In this document: one piece after another, positions 27,325 to 35,661 of the stretch
Numbering within the stretch: position 1 is the first letter of the stretch
How the letters are laid out: the number at the start of each line of letters is the position of its first letter
Assembly (NCBI GenBank): GCA_030429865.1
Contig: JAUIFX010000011.1
Span: 1-43,635, forward strand
DNA length: 43,635 nt
Reading direction: 5' to 3'
Source of the DNA: Gammaproteobacteria bacterium
GTDB lineage: Bacteria > Pseudomonadota > Gammaproteobacteria > Ga0077536
The notes under the pieces: generated by a model
Told to the model about the DNA's origin: nothing
The model's input: only the letters and a program-made list of their open reading frames with translations
Database searches by the model: none
Made by a program: the position numbers and the translations under genes

Positions 27325-27450
27325 GCCTGCCGGCGGCAGAACCGCGAAACAGTTCACGATCCTCGCTCGCCGGCCGGCGATCGTCCGCCGACCGGCCCGG
27401 GTACACTCGGGCATAGCCAGCGAAATGCATCACTCATGGAGGACACGATC

Positions 27451-28272
27451 GTGAAGCAGCGCATCCAATCCATCGCCCTTCTCACCCTGGGCGGACTCCT
27501 GGCGGCCCCCGTGCACGCCGCTTCCGTCGTCACGCAGGCCGGGGTTTTCACCTTGTCGCCCTGCCCGAGCTTCTGCGGCGGACCCGGCGCCACCTCAGAA
27601 TCCGACTTCGGCGGCGGCGTCGGGCAGACCTCGGCCTACGCCGAGGTGGTCAGCGGCGTCAATGGTGACGGCCGCGCCGCGGCGGCCATCGGCGGTGCCG
27701 GCGTACCGCTGATCACCCTGAACGCCGAAGCCTACTCGCTGCCCAATTCGACGGTCACGGCCGACACCGGTGCGATGCAGAAATACCTCTACAGCGGGCC
27801 GGCGAGCAACTTCACGCTGCAAGTCCAGCTCAGCGGCAGCGTCGTCGAGGGCAGCCAGCCGCCGGACGCCGCCCTCGTCGGCAACGTCATGGTCGTCACC
27901 GCTTCGGACCTCGATTTCTCGACCGACTACGGCACCTTCGCATTCGAAATCGTCCCCGGTACGCCCGGCGCACAGGCGCTCGACGAGGAAGTCATCGTCT
28001 TCCTGCAGGAAGGCCTGCACGACCTGGGGCCGCAGAGCGTGACCCGCACGCTGGACTTCACGCTCGAGAACGGCGACGAGGTGTTCATCTGGGCCTCGCT
28101 GTATGCCAGCGGCACGCGTGGCGGCAGCGCCGATGCGTTCAGCACGCTGGACATGGCCTTCACCGCCGGCAACGTGGCTGGGCTGAGCGCGGTGCCGCTG
28201 CCCGCGCCGCTGGTACTGCTGGCCAGCGCGCTGGGCCTGCTCGGCCTGCGTCGCGGCGCACGCCGCGGCTGA
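27451..28272 (+). CDS. VPLPA/PEP-CTERM sorting-signal protein
   Basis: 273 aa. An N-terminal signal peptide (LTLGGLLAAPVHA, cleavage about residue 23) and a C-terminal tripartite tail, VPLPA, hydrophobic helix, then RRGARRG, mark a substrate of an exosortase. The mature part is Ser/Thr/Gly-rich and beta-strand-like, acidic, with two Cys near its start (SPCPSFCGG). The start is GTG 27451: GGAGGA lies seven bases upstream, whereas the in-frame ATG at 27436 has no ribosome site. TACACT at 27402 may be its -10. Its cargo role is unknown; such proteins often go with exopolysaccharide. Confidence 0.85.
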   Translation: MKQRIQSIALLTLGGLLAAPVHAASVVTQAGVFTLSPCPSFCGGPGATSESDFGGGVGQTSAYAEVVSGVNGDGRAAAAIGGAGVPLITLNAEAYSLPNSTVTADTGAMQKYLYSGPASNFTLQVQLSGSVVEGSQPPDAALVGNVMVVTASDLDFSTDYGTFAFEIVPGTPGAQALDEEVIVFLQEGLHDLGPQSVTRTLDFTLENGDEVFIWASLYASGTRGGSADAFSTLDMAFTAGNVAGLSAVPLPAPLVLLASALGLLGLRRGARRG

Positions 28273-28286
28273 TTGCCCGCGACGAC

Positions 28287-28317
28287 GGCGCCGGCCGCGT
28301 AGCAAGCGGCCGGCGCC
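28287..28317. terminator. Bidirectional hairpin between VPLPA protein and sirB1
   Basis: GGCGCCGGCCGC and GCGGCCGGCGCC form a perfect 12-bp stem with loop GTAGCAA. It lies between convergent genes and has no T-tract on either side. Confidence 0.6.
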
Positions 28318-28387
28318 CGAATACGGCGACCGCCCTGCCGCTTAGCGGCCGCACGAAAGCGCGGCGCAACGCGACCGGGACCCGGCG

Positions 28388-29155
28388 TCAGTGGAGCTGG
28401 GTGGGCGCCGCGTCGATCTCGCCGAGCCGCTGCTCGAGCTGCCGCGCGACCGCCGCGTCCGGTGCCAGCGCGATGGCCTGCTCGAGTTCGTGCCGCGCCA
28501 TGTCCGGGACCCCGGCGCGCAGCCACAGGTCGACCCGCGACACGAGTACCGGGAACGCATCGGGTGAAACCAGCAGCTGGTAGCCCGAGAAATCGAGCGC
28601 ACGGGCGTAGTCGTCCTGCTCTTCGGCGAGCAGGCGCAGGTTGTTGAGCATGCGCAGCATGATGTCGATCGGCCCCGCCGGCACCAGCGCGTCCTGCGCC
28701 GAGAGCCCCTGCGCGGCGATCGCCTGGTCGAGCTCGCTCGGCGCGACCGGGCGCATGCGGAACGGGTCGATGAGCACACGCTCGACCGCGACGAGAAAAT
28801 GCCGCGGGAAATTGATGCCGCTCGCCGGCAGGCCGAGCTGTTCGGCCACGCCCAGTACAACCAGCGCCAGCGTGATCGGAATGCCGCGCTGGGTGCGCAG
28901 CACATGCGCGATGGAGCTGTTCGACTGCGCGTAGTAGGTTTCAGCGCCGCTGAAGCCCGCCGCGGCCAGCGTATCGACGAGCGCCTGCGCGGAAGATTCG
29001 GGCACGCCGTGCGCGAGGCGCGCGAGTTCCGCGTGGACCCACGCCGGGTCGGTTGCCGGCTCGATGACACGCCCGACCAGCAGCCCACCTTCGAGCGCGC
29101 TGCCCGGTGCGCGTGCAAAATCACGAAACTCTTCTTCGAGCGGCAGGCCCTGCAT
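28388..29155 (-). CDS. SirB1-family protein (transglutaminase-like plus TPR)
   Basis: 255 aa. The family core is NSSIAHVLRTQRGIPITLALVVLGVAEQLGLPASGINFPRHF, seen at about residues 79-121, followed by LIDPF and a C-terminal TPR-like part (RALDFSGYQLLVSP...ARHELEQAIALAPD). SirB1/YchA proteins resemble inactive transglutaminases; a function is not established. ATG 29155 gives the usual short N-terminus; a Met at 29236 is also in frame, but the added 27 residues do not look family-like. Convergent with the VPLPA gene. Confidence 0.87.
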   Translation of the reverse strand: MQGLPLEEEFRDFARAPGSALEGGLLVGRVIEPATDPAWVHAELARLAHGVPESSAQALVDTLAAAGFSGAETYYAQSNSSIAHVLRTQRGIPITLALVVLGVAEQLGLPASGINFPRHFLVAVERVLIDPFRMRPVAPSELDQAIAAQGLSAQDALVPAGPIDIMLRMLNNLRLLAEEQDDYARALDFSGYQLLVSPDAFPVLVSRVDLWLRAGVPDMARHELEQAIALAPDAAVARQLEQRLGEIDAAPTQLH

Positions 29156-29189
29156 GCGTCCGACCCTGTCTGCTGGGATGTCGTCGCAC

Positions 29190-29212
29190 CATGCGCGAAG
29201 CAAGCGCGCATG
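29190..29212. promoter_or_regulatory. Dyad upstream of sirB1
   Basis: CATGCGCG-AAGCAAG-CGCGCATG, perfect 8-bp arms, 35 bases upstream of the chosen sirB1 start. Operator or leader hairpin; it would be coding if translation began at 29236. Confidence 0.25.
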
Positions 29213-29367
29213 ACAAGCATCGATGCCCCGCGGCAATGCACGGGCCCGTCCCCGACGCTGCGGCGCGCGCCGAGCCGCCGGAATTCGTCAACGACCCTGG
29301 ATCATTCGTGACGGGGTCCTTAGGATGCCTCCCGAAACCCGTGCCAACATCTGCAGGAGAAGACAGC

Positions 29368-29823
29368 ATGAGCGATCCCATCGTCGCCGCCAGCGAAAGC
29401 GGCTGGATAGCCGACCACCGCAAGAAATACCTCGAGGACGGTGAAGCCGGCCACCTGTGGGACTCGACCTTCGCCGGCGGCCCCGGGTTGCTGCCGACCC
29501 TGCTGCTGACCACGCGCGGACGCAAGTCCGGCAAGGAGTCGATCATGCCGCTGCTCTACGGCAAGGTCGACGGCGGCTACGCCATCATCGCGTCCAAGGG
29601 CGGTGCACCCGCGCACCCTGCCTGGTTTCTGAACCTGCGCGAGCAGGAACAGGTCAAGGTGCAGGTTGCCAACGACGTGTTCCAGGCGAAGACGCGCATC
29701 GCCACCGGCGCCGAGCGCGAGAAGATCTGGCAGCAGATGGCGAACATGTATCCGCCGTTCACCGACTACCAGGCCAAGACCGATCGCGAGATCCCGGTCG
29801 TGGTGCTGGAGCGCGTCGCATGA
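29368..29823 (+). CDS. Ddn-like deazaflavin/flavin-dependent oxidoreductase
   Basis: 151 aa split-barrel protein of the F420-dependent nitroreductase (Ddn/DUF385) family. It shows LLTTRGRKSGKESIMPLLYG (about 48-67), YAIIASKGGAPAHPAWFLNLR (about 72-92), ending IPVVVLERV. In mycobacteria relatives use reduced F420 to reduce quinones or nitro compounds. Whether this organism makes F420 cannot be told here; FMN or heme binding occurs in neighbouring families. AGGAG eight bases before the ATG fixes the start. Followed by a small membrane protein gene after 37 bases. Confidence 0.87.
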   Translation: MSDPIVAASESGWIADHRKKYLEDGEAGHLWDSTFAGGPGLLPTLLLTTRGRKSGKESIMPLLYGKVDGGYAIIASKGGAPAHPAWFLNLREQEQVKVQVANDVFQAKTRIATGAEREKIWQQMANMYPPFTDYQAKTDREIPVVVLERVA

Positions 29824-29860
29824 AGCGCCGGCGTCCGGGCCGCTTCGAGCATCCACGATC

Positions 29861-30196
29861 GTGACGGACCCGGCCGCCGTTCCGGCCACGCGCGGCAGCG
29901 TGCTGTCCGGCATGTTGTGGATGTTCGTGATCTCGATACTGCTGTTCTGGCTGCCCGTGATCGGTGCCCTGATCGCCGGCATCGTCGGCGGCATGAAGGC
30001 CGGCGGCGTGTTCGCCGGCCTGCTCGCGGCGCTGCTGCCGGGTATCCTGCTGGGCATTGCCCTGATGGTGTCGGCGACCCTGCTGAGCGGCATACCCATG
30101 CTCGGCTTCCTGGCCGGGCTGGGCGGCTTCGTGCTGGTGCTCATGCAACTCGGTCCGCTGCTCGCCGGCGCCCTGATCGGCGGGATCCTCGCCTGA
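29861..30196 (+). CDS. Small hydrophobic membrane protein
   Basis: 111 aa, three or four hydrophobic Gly/Leu-rich segments (about 18-46, 48-75, 80-111). It resembles the DUF5518-like Gly-rich membrane proteins only in style; I do not assign a family. The start is probably GTG 29861 (MTDPAAVP...), as no ATG gives a full-length first helix; the ribosome site is weak. It lies between the Ddn-like gene and the MscS gene in one direction, so a transcription unit is likely. Confidence 0.65.
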   Translation: MTDPAAVPATRGSVLSGMLWMFVISILLFWLPVIGALIAGIVGGMKAGGVFAGLLAALLPGILLGIALMVSATLLSGIPMLGFLAGLGGFVLVLMQLGPLLAGALIGGILA

Positions 30197-30236
30197 GCGA
30201 GCACCCGGCGGTGGCGCGCATCACACGGCGCAAGCC

Positions 30237-31316
30237 ATGCTCGAACGAATCCTGAACGGCCCGACCTGGGTCGCGCTCGGCTGGTGCGCCGTGGCCGCTG
30301 CCGCCGGCTTTGTCGTCCACCGCGTCGCTTTCCGCGTCCTCGCGGTGCCGGCACCGTCGCACGGCGCAGTACGCGCATTCGCCATCGCGCGCCTGCGCGC
30401 ACCACTCGGCCTGCTCCTTCCGGTGCTCGCGACCAGCGCGGTACTGCCGCTGCAGGTCGGCTTCGACGCCGCCACGCGCGACGCCATCGGCCACGCTCTC
30501 GGCCTGCTCGCGATCACGTCCGCGACCTGGCTCGCCGCCGTGGCGGTCGACGTCGGCGCCGCGGCACTCACCGCGCGCTACGACGTCAGCGCAGCGGACA
30601 ACCTCGAGGCGCGGCGCATCCACACCCAGGTGCTCGTGCTCGAACGTACGCTGATCACGGTGATCGTCGTCGTCGGACTGGCCGCCGCGCTGATGACCTT
30701 TCCCGCCATTCGTCGCATTGGCGCCAGCCTGCTCGTTTCTGCCGGTGTTGCCGGTCTTGCCATCGGTCTCGCCGCCCGGCCCGTGCTGGAGAATCTCATC
30801 GCCGGCCTGCAGCTCGCCTTTACCCAGCCGATCCGCGTCGACGACGTGGTCATCGTCGCCGGTGAATGGGGCCGTATCGAAGAAATCACCGCGACCTACG
30901 TGGTGGTGCGCATCTGGGACGATCGGCGTCTCATCGTGCCGTTCTCGCACTTCATCTCACAGCCGTTCCAGAACTGGACGCGGCGTACCGCCGACATTCT
31001 CGGCACGGTGTTTCTCCACGTCGACTACACCATGCCCGTCGACGCGCTGCGCGAGGAACTCGGCCGCCTGTGCGCGGCCAACCCGCTGTGGGACGGCCGC
31101 GTTTGCGTGCTGCAGGTCACCGGCGCCGGCGAACGGACCGTCGAGCTGCGTGCTCTCGTCAGCGCGGGCGACGCCGCGCGCGCCTGGGACCTTCGCGTGG
31201 CGATTCGCGAGGGACTGATCGGCTTCCTGCAGCGCGAGTACCCGCAGTGCCTGCCGCAGGCGCGCGTCAGCCTCGAAACCCCCGCCGACGAACCACGCGC
31301 GGGGACCGCACACTGA
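30237..31316 (+). CDS. Mechanosensitive ion channel, MscS family
   Basis: 359 aa. About five membrane segments: near 9-33, 52-74, 84-106, 133-156 and the pore helix 160-184 (GASLLVSAGVAGLAIGLAAR). The MscS beta domain follows: PVLENLIAGLQLAF, QPIRVDDVVIV, GRIEEITATYVVVRIWDDRRLIVPFS. The C-terminal alpha/beta domain is about 100 residues and ends soon after LETPADEP. These channels release solutes on hypo-osmotic shock. A longer N-terminal part than E. coli MscS fits the YbdG/YnaI-like group. Confidence 0.93.
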   Translation: MLERILNGPTWVALGWCAVAAAAGFVVHRVAFRVLAVPAPSHGAVRAFAIARLRAPLGLLLPVLATSAVLPLQVGFDAATRDAIGHALGLLAITSATWLAAVAVDVGAAALTARYDVSAADNLEARRIHTQVLVLERTLITVIVVVGLAAALMTFPAIRRIGASLLVSAGVAGLAIGLAARPVLENLIAGLQLAFTQPIRVDDVVIVAGEWGRIEEITATYVVVRIWDDRRLIVPFSHFISQPFQNWTRRTADILGTVFLHVDYTMPVDALREELGRLCAANPLWDGRVCVLQVTGAGERTVELRALVSAGDAARAWDLRVAIREGLIGFLQREYPQCLPQARVSLETPADEPRAGTAH

Positions 31317-31380
31317 CCACGCGTGCAGCCCGGAGGGTCCTGGACGATAATGCGGCAGACCCAGCCACGCGCACGCCGTG

Positions 31381-32250
31381 ATGTTCCGACTCGACGATTT
31401 TCTCGCCCGACGCGGCGCCCACGGTGCCCTCCTCGCCCGCACGCGCGGCGCTCACGGTCCGCTCGAGGTGCGCGAGATCGACGGCCTGCGCTGGTTCACG
31501 GCCGGCGGCCGCTACGTCCAGGGGATGATGGACGTCACCGCGCCGGCGCGCGTCGTCCTGCCCCATCACCATGCCATGCTCGGCGCACTGGCCTGGGCAA
31601 GACGCGATGGGCGCCTGCTCAATCTCGGCCTCGGTTGCGGCACCTTCGAACGCTTCGCCGCTGCGCACCTGCCGCACGCCGGCGTCGTCTCCGTAGAACC
31701 GGACGCGGCCGTGCTGTCGCTGGCACGCGAGCACTTCGGCCTGCCGCCCGGGCTGGCGGTCGTCAACGCGACTGCTGCCGATTACCTCGCGCGGGCCGAC
31801 GAGCGGTTCGACGTCATCCTGTGCGACATCTTCGTCGGCGAACATCACCCCGACTGCCTGTTCGACAGTTACTTCCACGCCGACCTTGCCGCACATCTCG
31901 CCGAGGGCGGCGTGCTCGCGCTCAACCTCTCGCCGGACGAGGACGACGAGGTCGTCGCCATCCTCGCCGCGCTGCGCCAGCCGATCGAGTGGGTGATGCT
32001 CGCGCCGGTCGCCGAGCACGGTAATGTCGTCGTGCTGGCTGCCAACGCCGCGCCGCCGGCGCCCGCGGTGCTGCGCGAGCGCGCAGGCAGGCTGGCACCG
32101 GCCTGGGGGCTGGCCGTGGCGGCGCTGCTGCCGGACTTCGAGCGGCTGCCGAGCCGCGGCGAGGTCGTGGGCACGTACCGCGACGAGGGAGACGACGACG
32201 AACCGGATTTCCACCACGACGAAGCTGCCGGCGCAGCCAGCGACGCATGA
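31381..32250 (+). CDS. Spermidine synthase-like methyltransferase-fold protein
   Basis: 289 aa. It has a Rossmann-like fold with LLNLGLGCGTFERFA (motif I, about 79-93), VVSVEPDAAVLSLAREHFG (about 101-119) and FDVILCDIFVGEH, the polyamine-synthase style. The Asp of CDIF is the position used in catalysis in true spermidine synthases, but the N-terminal beta hairpin is divergent, so polyamine synthesis is not assured. A very acidic tail (DEGDDDEPD) ends the protein. ATG 31381 is preferred to GTG 31378. It overlaps the GNAT gene by four bases (ATGA). Confidence 0.8.
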   Translation: MFRLDDFLARRGAHGALLARTRGAHGPLEVREIDGLRWFTAGGRYVQGMMDVTAPARVVLPHHHAMLGALAWARRDGRLLNLGLGCGTFERFAAAHLPHAGVVSVEPDAAVLSLAREHFGLPPGLAVVNATAADYLARADERFDVILCDIFVGEHHPDCLFDSYFHADLAAHLAEGGVLALNLSPDEDDEVVAILAALRQPIEWVMLAPVAEHGNVVVLAANAAPPAPAVLRERAGRLAPAWGLAVAALLPDFERLPSRGEVVGTYRDEGDDDEPDFHHDEAAGAASDA

Positions 32251-32708
32251 CAGATGCCTGGACGCTCGAGCAGGCCGGACCGGAGCAGCTCGACGCCGTG
32301 CTGCCGCTCGTCTGCGCCTACCACGAGTTCGAGCACATCACGCTCGATGCCGGCACGCGGCGGCGTGCCGTCGCCGCGCTGCTGGGCGACGCCCGGTGCG
32401 GCATGCTGTGGCTCATCCACCACGATGACGCGTTGGCCGGGTATGTCGCCATCTGCCCGGGCTACAGCATCGAGTTCGCCGGCTTCGACGCCTTCGTCGA
32501 CGAATTCTTCCTCCTCCCGGCTCACCGCGGCCAGGGCGGTGGCCGCGCCGTACTGGAACAGGTCAGGGACGCCGCGCGGGCGCTGGGCATCCGCGCACTG
32601 CATCTCGAAGTCGCGCGCGACAATGCGCGCGCCCGCGCGCTGTACGCTGAATGCGGTTTCGCTGCGCGCGAGCGTTACGTGCTGATGTCCGCGCACCTCG
32701 ATCCCTGA
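32247..32708 (+). CDS. GNAT-family N-acetyltransferase
   Basis: 153 aa. Acetyl-CoA motif A is RGQGGGRAVLEQ (about 93-104), preceded by the strand DEFFLLPAHR. A later ALHLEVARDNARARALYAECGF (about 117-138) is the usual motif B. The substrate cannot be read; with a polyamine-synthase-like partner, an amine substrate is a guess. The ATG overlaps the stop of the upstream gene (ATGA), so they are translationally coupled. Convergent with the LysR gene, 33 bases apart. Confidence 0.9.
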   Translation: MTDAWTLEQAGPEQLDAVLPLVCAYHEFEHITLDAGTRRRAVAALLGDARCGMLWLIHHDDALAGYVAICPGYSIEFAGFDAFVDEFFLLPAHRGQGGGRAVLEQVRDAARALGIRALHLEVARDNARARALYAECGFAARERYVLMSAHLDP

Positions 32709-32741
32709 AGGCTGCCGATTACCAAGTCTCAGCCGGGACGG

Positions 32742-33659
32742 TCAGGCGCGCGCCGCGTCGATGCCCGCGCCGGGACCGTCCGCGGCGAACCAGCCGACCA
32801 GGAAATCGACGAAGGCACGCACGCGCCGGGCGAGGTGGCGGCGCTGCGGGTAGACGGCGTGAATGCCGAGCTCGCGGGGTTCGCACACGAACGGCAGCAC
32901 GACCAGCTCGTCGCGGGCCAGCGCATTGGCAACGACGAATTCCGGCACCAGGCCGACACCGGCACCGGCCAGCAACTGCTCGCGTACGAACGCCGCGCTG
33001 TTGACCTGCAGGCGCCCCCGCGCACGCACCATCTCGCTACGTCCATCGACGACAAAGCGCCAGCTCGCCTGGCGAAAGTTCGTATCGACCACGAGCACGT
33101 GGGCGGCAAGCGCCGCCGGCGTTTCGGGACGGCCATGCGCGCCGAGGTAGGCCGGTGCCGCGCAGCACAGGATGCGGCTGGTGGCGAGGCGCCGCGCGAC
33201 CAGCGACGAATCTTCCAGCGCGCCGATCCGGATGGCCACGTCGCAGGCGTCGCGCACCAGGTCGACGTAGCCGTCGGTCAGCGACAGCTCGATTTCGAGC
33301 GCGGGGTGCAGGCGCATGAAGGCGTCGATCGCGCTGCTCAAGTGCAACTCGGCGAAAGTGTGCGGGCCGGCCACGCGCAACATCCCGCCCAGCGCCGCCT
33401 CGCGCCCACGCACGGCATTCTCGAGATCGTCCAGCGCCGTGAGCAGTTCGCGACAACGCACCAGGCAGGCTTGCCCGGTCTCGGTCAGGTTGACACGGCG
33501 CGTGGTGCGCAGCAGGAGCTGGGCATCGAGACTCGCTTCGAGCTCGGCGACCTGGCGGCTGACGCTCGCCTTGGAGCGTCCGAGTCGACGCGCGGCGGCG
33601 GAGAAACTGCCGAGCTCGGCGACCGTGGAGAAGCAGCGCATGGCGAGGAGCTTGTCCAT
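32742..33659 (-). CDS. LysR-family transcriptional regulator
   Basis: 305 aa. The winged helix-turn-helix lies at 1-60 (MRCFSTVAELGSFSAAARRL, then SKASVSRQVAELE), followed by the RTTRRVNLTETG wing. The effector domain has GGMLRVAGP (about 92), a VAIRIG strand and AGVGLVPEF. It belongs to the CrgA/DsdC-like group common next to oxidoreductase genes. The start at 33659 gives the standard N-terminus. It is divergent from the DODA gene with an inverted repeat of LysR-operator type between, so it probably controls that gene and itself. Confidence 0.92.
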   Translation of the reverse strand: MDKLLAMRCFSTVAELGSFSAAARRLGRSKASVSRQVAELEASLDAQLLLRTTRRVNLTETGQACLVRCRELLTALDDLENAVRGREAALGGMLRVAGPHTFAELHLSSAIDAFMRLHPALEIELSLTDGYVDLVRDACDVAIRIGALEDSSLVARRLATSRILCCAAPAYLGAHGRPETPAALAAHVLVVDTNFRQASWRFVVDGRSEMVRARGRLQVNSAAFVREQLLAGAGVGLVPEFVVANALARDELVVLPFVCEPRELGIHAVYPQRRHLARRVRAFVDFLVGWFAADGPGAGIDAARA

Positions 33660-33683
33660 TATTGTCTCGATTGACGTAACAAT

Positions 33684-33712
33684 GAATTGACATTTTAGCC
33701 GATTGTCAATTC
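33684..33712. promoter_or_regulatory. LysR-type operator between lysR and the dioxygenase gene
   Basis: GAATTGACA (33684-33692) and TGTCAATTC (33704-33712) form a perfect 9-bp inverted repeat separated by 11 bases, the geometry of a LysR recognition site (T-N11-A core). A further ATTGACG half-site (33670-33676) lies toward lysR. It is AT-rich against a GC-rich background and 25 bases upstream of the lysR start and 50 upstream of the dioxygenase start. Confidence 0.7.
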
Positions 33713-33761
33713 GCATTACCGAACCAATACTACGGACTTCGCTGCCGACGAGACTGCGTGC

Positions 33762-34583
33762 ATGACCGAACATCCGCCGATGCCGAGCGTGTTCATCTCC
33801 CACGGCGCCCCGACGCTCGCCCTCGACGATGCGCCCGCGCGCCGCTTCCTGTGCGGCTTCGGCGCGACACTGCCGCGGCCGCGCGCGATCGTCGTCGTCT
33901 CGGCGCACTGGGAGACCACCTCTCTCCGCGTGACCGGCGCCGCACGCCACGACGTCATCCACGATTTCTTCGGCTTCGACGAGGCCTTGTATCGCCTGCG
34001 CTACCCTGCCCCCGGTGCCCCGGAACTCGCCGAGGACATCGTCGCCAGGCTGCGGACCCGCGGCCTTGAAGCGGCACGCGACGACACGCGCGGCATCGAC
34101 CACGGTGCCTGGGTGCCGCTCATGCTGATGTACCCGGACCATGACGTGCCGGTCGTGCAGGTTTCGATCTGCCCCGCGCGGAACGCCGACTTCCACTGGC
34201 AGCTCGGTGCGGCGCTCGCGCCGCTGCGCGAGACCGGGGTTCTCGTCATGGGTTCAGGCGCCGTGACCCATAACCTCGGCGAGTTCCGCCAGCAGCGCTG
34301 CGATCCCGCGTCGATGCGCACGCCGGACTACGCGCGGGCGTTCGCCGACTGGGTCGCGGCGACGCTCGGCAACGGCGACGCACAGGCGCTGGTCGACTGG
34401 CGCGCACGTGCCCCGCATGCCGCGCGCGCCCACCCCAGCGACGATCATTTCCTGCCGTTGCACGCCGCCGCCGGCGCCGCGGGTCCGGACTTCCTCGGCC
34501 GCCGCGTACACGCCGGCTTCATGTTCGGCGTCATCGGCATGGACAACTACGTCTTCGAACCGCGTCCCCCGGCGCCGCATTGA
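33762..34583 (+). CDS. DODA-type extradiol ring-opening dioxygenase family (YgiD-like)
   Basis: 273 aa, class III extradiol dioxygenase fold. Candidate metal ligands and active-site residues are His14 (SHGAP), His49 (SAHWE), His114 (DHGAW), His170 (VTHNLG) and His229 (DDHFLPL). E. coli YgiD is a zinc-dependent DOPA 4,5-dioxygenase; plant DODA belongs to the same family. The true substrate is unknown, probably a catechol. A LysR gene lies divergent with a dyad operator between, suggesting induction by an aromatic compound. Followed by a strong hairpin. Confidence 0.9.
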   Translation: MTEHPPMPSVFISHGAPTLALDDAPARRFLCGFGATLPRPRAIVVVSAHWETTSLRVTGAARHDVIHDFFGFDEALYRLRYPAPGAPELAEDIVARLRTRGLEAARDDTRGIDHGAWVPLMLMYPDHDVPVVQVSICPARNADFHWQLGAALAPLRETGVLVMGSGAVTHNLGEFRQQRCDPASMRTPDYARAFADWVAATLGNGDAQALVDWRARAPHAARAHPSDDHFLPLHAAAGAAGPDFLGRRVHAGFMFGVIGMDNYVFEPRPPAPH

Positions 34584-34614
34584 CGCAGCCATGCGCGTCG
34601 CGAACGTATCCCTT

Positions 34615-34638
34615 CGTGCCGCGCACGGGCGCGGCACG
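34615..34638 (+). terminator. Hairpin terminator after the dioxygenase gene
   Basis: CGTGCCGCGC-ACGG-GCGCGGCACG, a perfect 10-bp stem with a 4-base loop, 32 bases after the stop. No T-tract. Confidence 0.6.
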
Positions 34639-34697
34639 GCCCCGCGGGCCTAGAGCGCCTGCATTTCCGATCCTCGAGACAACGACAGGAGCCCTCC

Positions 34698-35273
34698 ATG
34701 CATATTCCGTCCATCGTTCCGGCCGCCGGCCTGGCTATCGCTTCCAGCCTGTGCGCGGGCGCGGCGTCAGCGGCCGATTACGTCATCGATCCGACGCACT
34801 CGTTCGTCGAGTTCCGCGTCCAGCACCTCGGTTACAGCTGGCTCTACGGCCGCTTCAACGTCGTCGAGGGCGGCTTCAGCTTCGACGCCGCCGATCCGGC
34901 CGCGAACCGCATCGCCGTCACCATCGATACCACGACCGTCGATACCAATCACGCCGAGCGCGACAAGCACCTGCGCAGCGCCGACTTCCTCGCCGTCGAT
35001 ACGCACCCCAAGGCGACGTTCGAGAGCACCGGCTATAGCGGCACCGCGGACAAGGGCGTGCTGAGCGGCGTCCTCAGCTTTCACGGCGTCGAGAAGGCGA
35101 TCGAAATCCCGGTGGTCAAGGTCGGCGAAGGCCCCGATCCGTGGGGCGGCTACCGTGCCGGCTTCCACGGCACCTACACGATGACGCGGTCTGACTTCGG
35201 TATCGACTTCGACCTCGGCCCCGCCGCGACGACGGTGCAGCTCGAGTTGGGCGTCGAGGGGATACGCCAGTAG
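34698..35273 (+). CDS. YceI-family periplasmic lipid-binding protein
   Basis: 191 aa. Signal peptide 1-26 (hydrophobic, ending ASA-AD). The mature lipocalin-like barrel starts YVIDPTHSFVEFRVQHLG (about 28-45), with DTNHAERDKHLRSADFLAVDTHPKATF in the middle and SDFGIDFDLG near the end, all YceI hallmarks. YceI proteins bind isoprenoid quinones or other amphiphiles in the periplasm. AGGAG lies seven bases before the ATG. A hairpin followed by CTTTT ends the gene. Confidence 0.93.
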   Translation: MHIPSIVPAAGLAIASSLCAGAASAADYVIDPTHSFVEFRVQHLGYSWLYGRFNVVEGGFSFDAADPAANRIAVTIDTTTVDTNHAERDKHLRSADFLAVDTHPKATFESTGYSGTADKGVLSGVLSFHGVEKAIEIPVVKVGEGPDPWGGYRAGFHGTYTMTRSDFGIDFDLGPAATTVQLELGVEGIRQ

Positions 35274-35280
35274 ACTCTGA

Positions 35281-35316
35281 TGCCGCGGTCGCCCCGGCGC
35301 CACCGCGGCAGCTTTT
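35281..35316 (+). terminator. Intrinsic terminator after yceI
   Basis: TGCCGCGG (35281-35288) and CCGCGGCA (35303-35310) with a GC-rich 14-base loop, then GCTTTTCC. The best T-tract of the hairpins in this window. Confidence 0.65.
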
Positions 35317-35332
35317 CCCACGGAGAACAGGT

Positions 35333-35569
35333 ATGGACAAAGCGGTACGCGCATCGGACACCCCTATCGGCATCGACGTCGAGGCGGGCAAACACTATTT
35401 CTGGTGCTCCTGCGGCAGGAGCGCAAAGCAGCCGTTCTGCGACGGCTCCCACGCCGGGACCTCTTTCGCACCGCTCAAGTACACCGCGACTGAAACGCGC
35501 AAGGTGTTCTTCTGCGGCTGCAAGGCGACGGCGAAATCGCCGCTGTGCGACGGCTCGCATTCGAGGTGA
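35333..35569 (+). CDS. Two-CDGSH iron-sulfur protein
   Basis: 78 aa with two CDGSH motifs. Each has the C-x-C-x8-C-x3-H ligand set for a 2Fe-2S cluster: Cys25, Cys27, Cys36, His40 and Cys61, Cys63, Cys72, His76. It is soluble, unlike mitochondrial mitoNEET. Bacterial tandem CDGSH proteins are thought to act in redox sensing or Fe-S handling. GGAG lies nine bases before ATG 35333. It is followed by a 14-bp palindrome between it and the convergent VPLPA gene. Confidence 0.93.
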   Translation: MDKAVRASDTPIGIDVEAGKHYFWCSCGRSAKQPFCDGSHAGTSFAPLKYTATETRKVFFCGCKATAKSPLCDGSHSR

Positions 35570-35577
35570 TCATGCGT

Positions 35578-35616
35578 GCCACGTACCGCCGTGCCGCAGG
35601 CCCGGCGGTACGTGGC
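35578..35616. terminator. Bidirectional hairpin between CDGSH and VPLPA genes
   Basis: GCCACGTACCGCCG and CGGCGGTACGTGGC form a perfect 14-bp stem with an 11-base loop between two convergent genes. No T-tract on either side. Confidence 0.65.
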
Positions 35617-35661
35617 TGGCAGGCGCGGAGAGCCGCCGGGCGCCGTTCACCAAGCGTCCTG

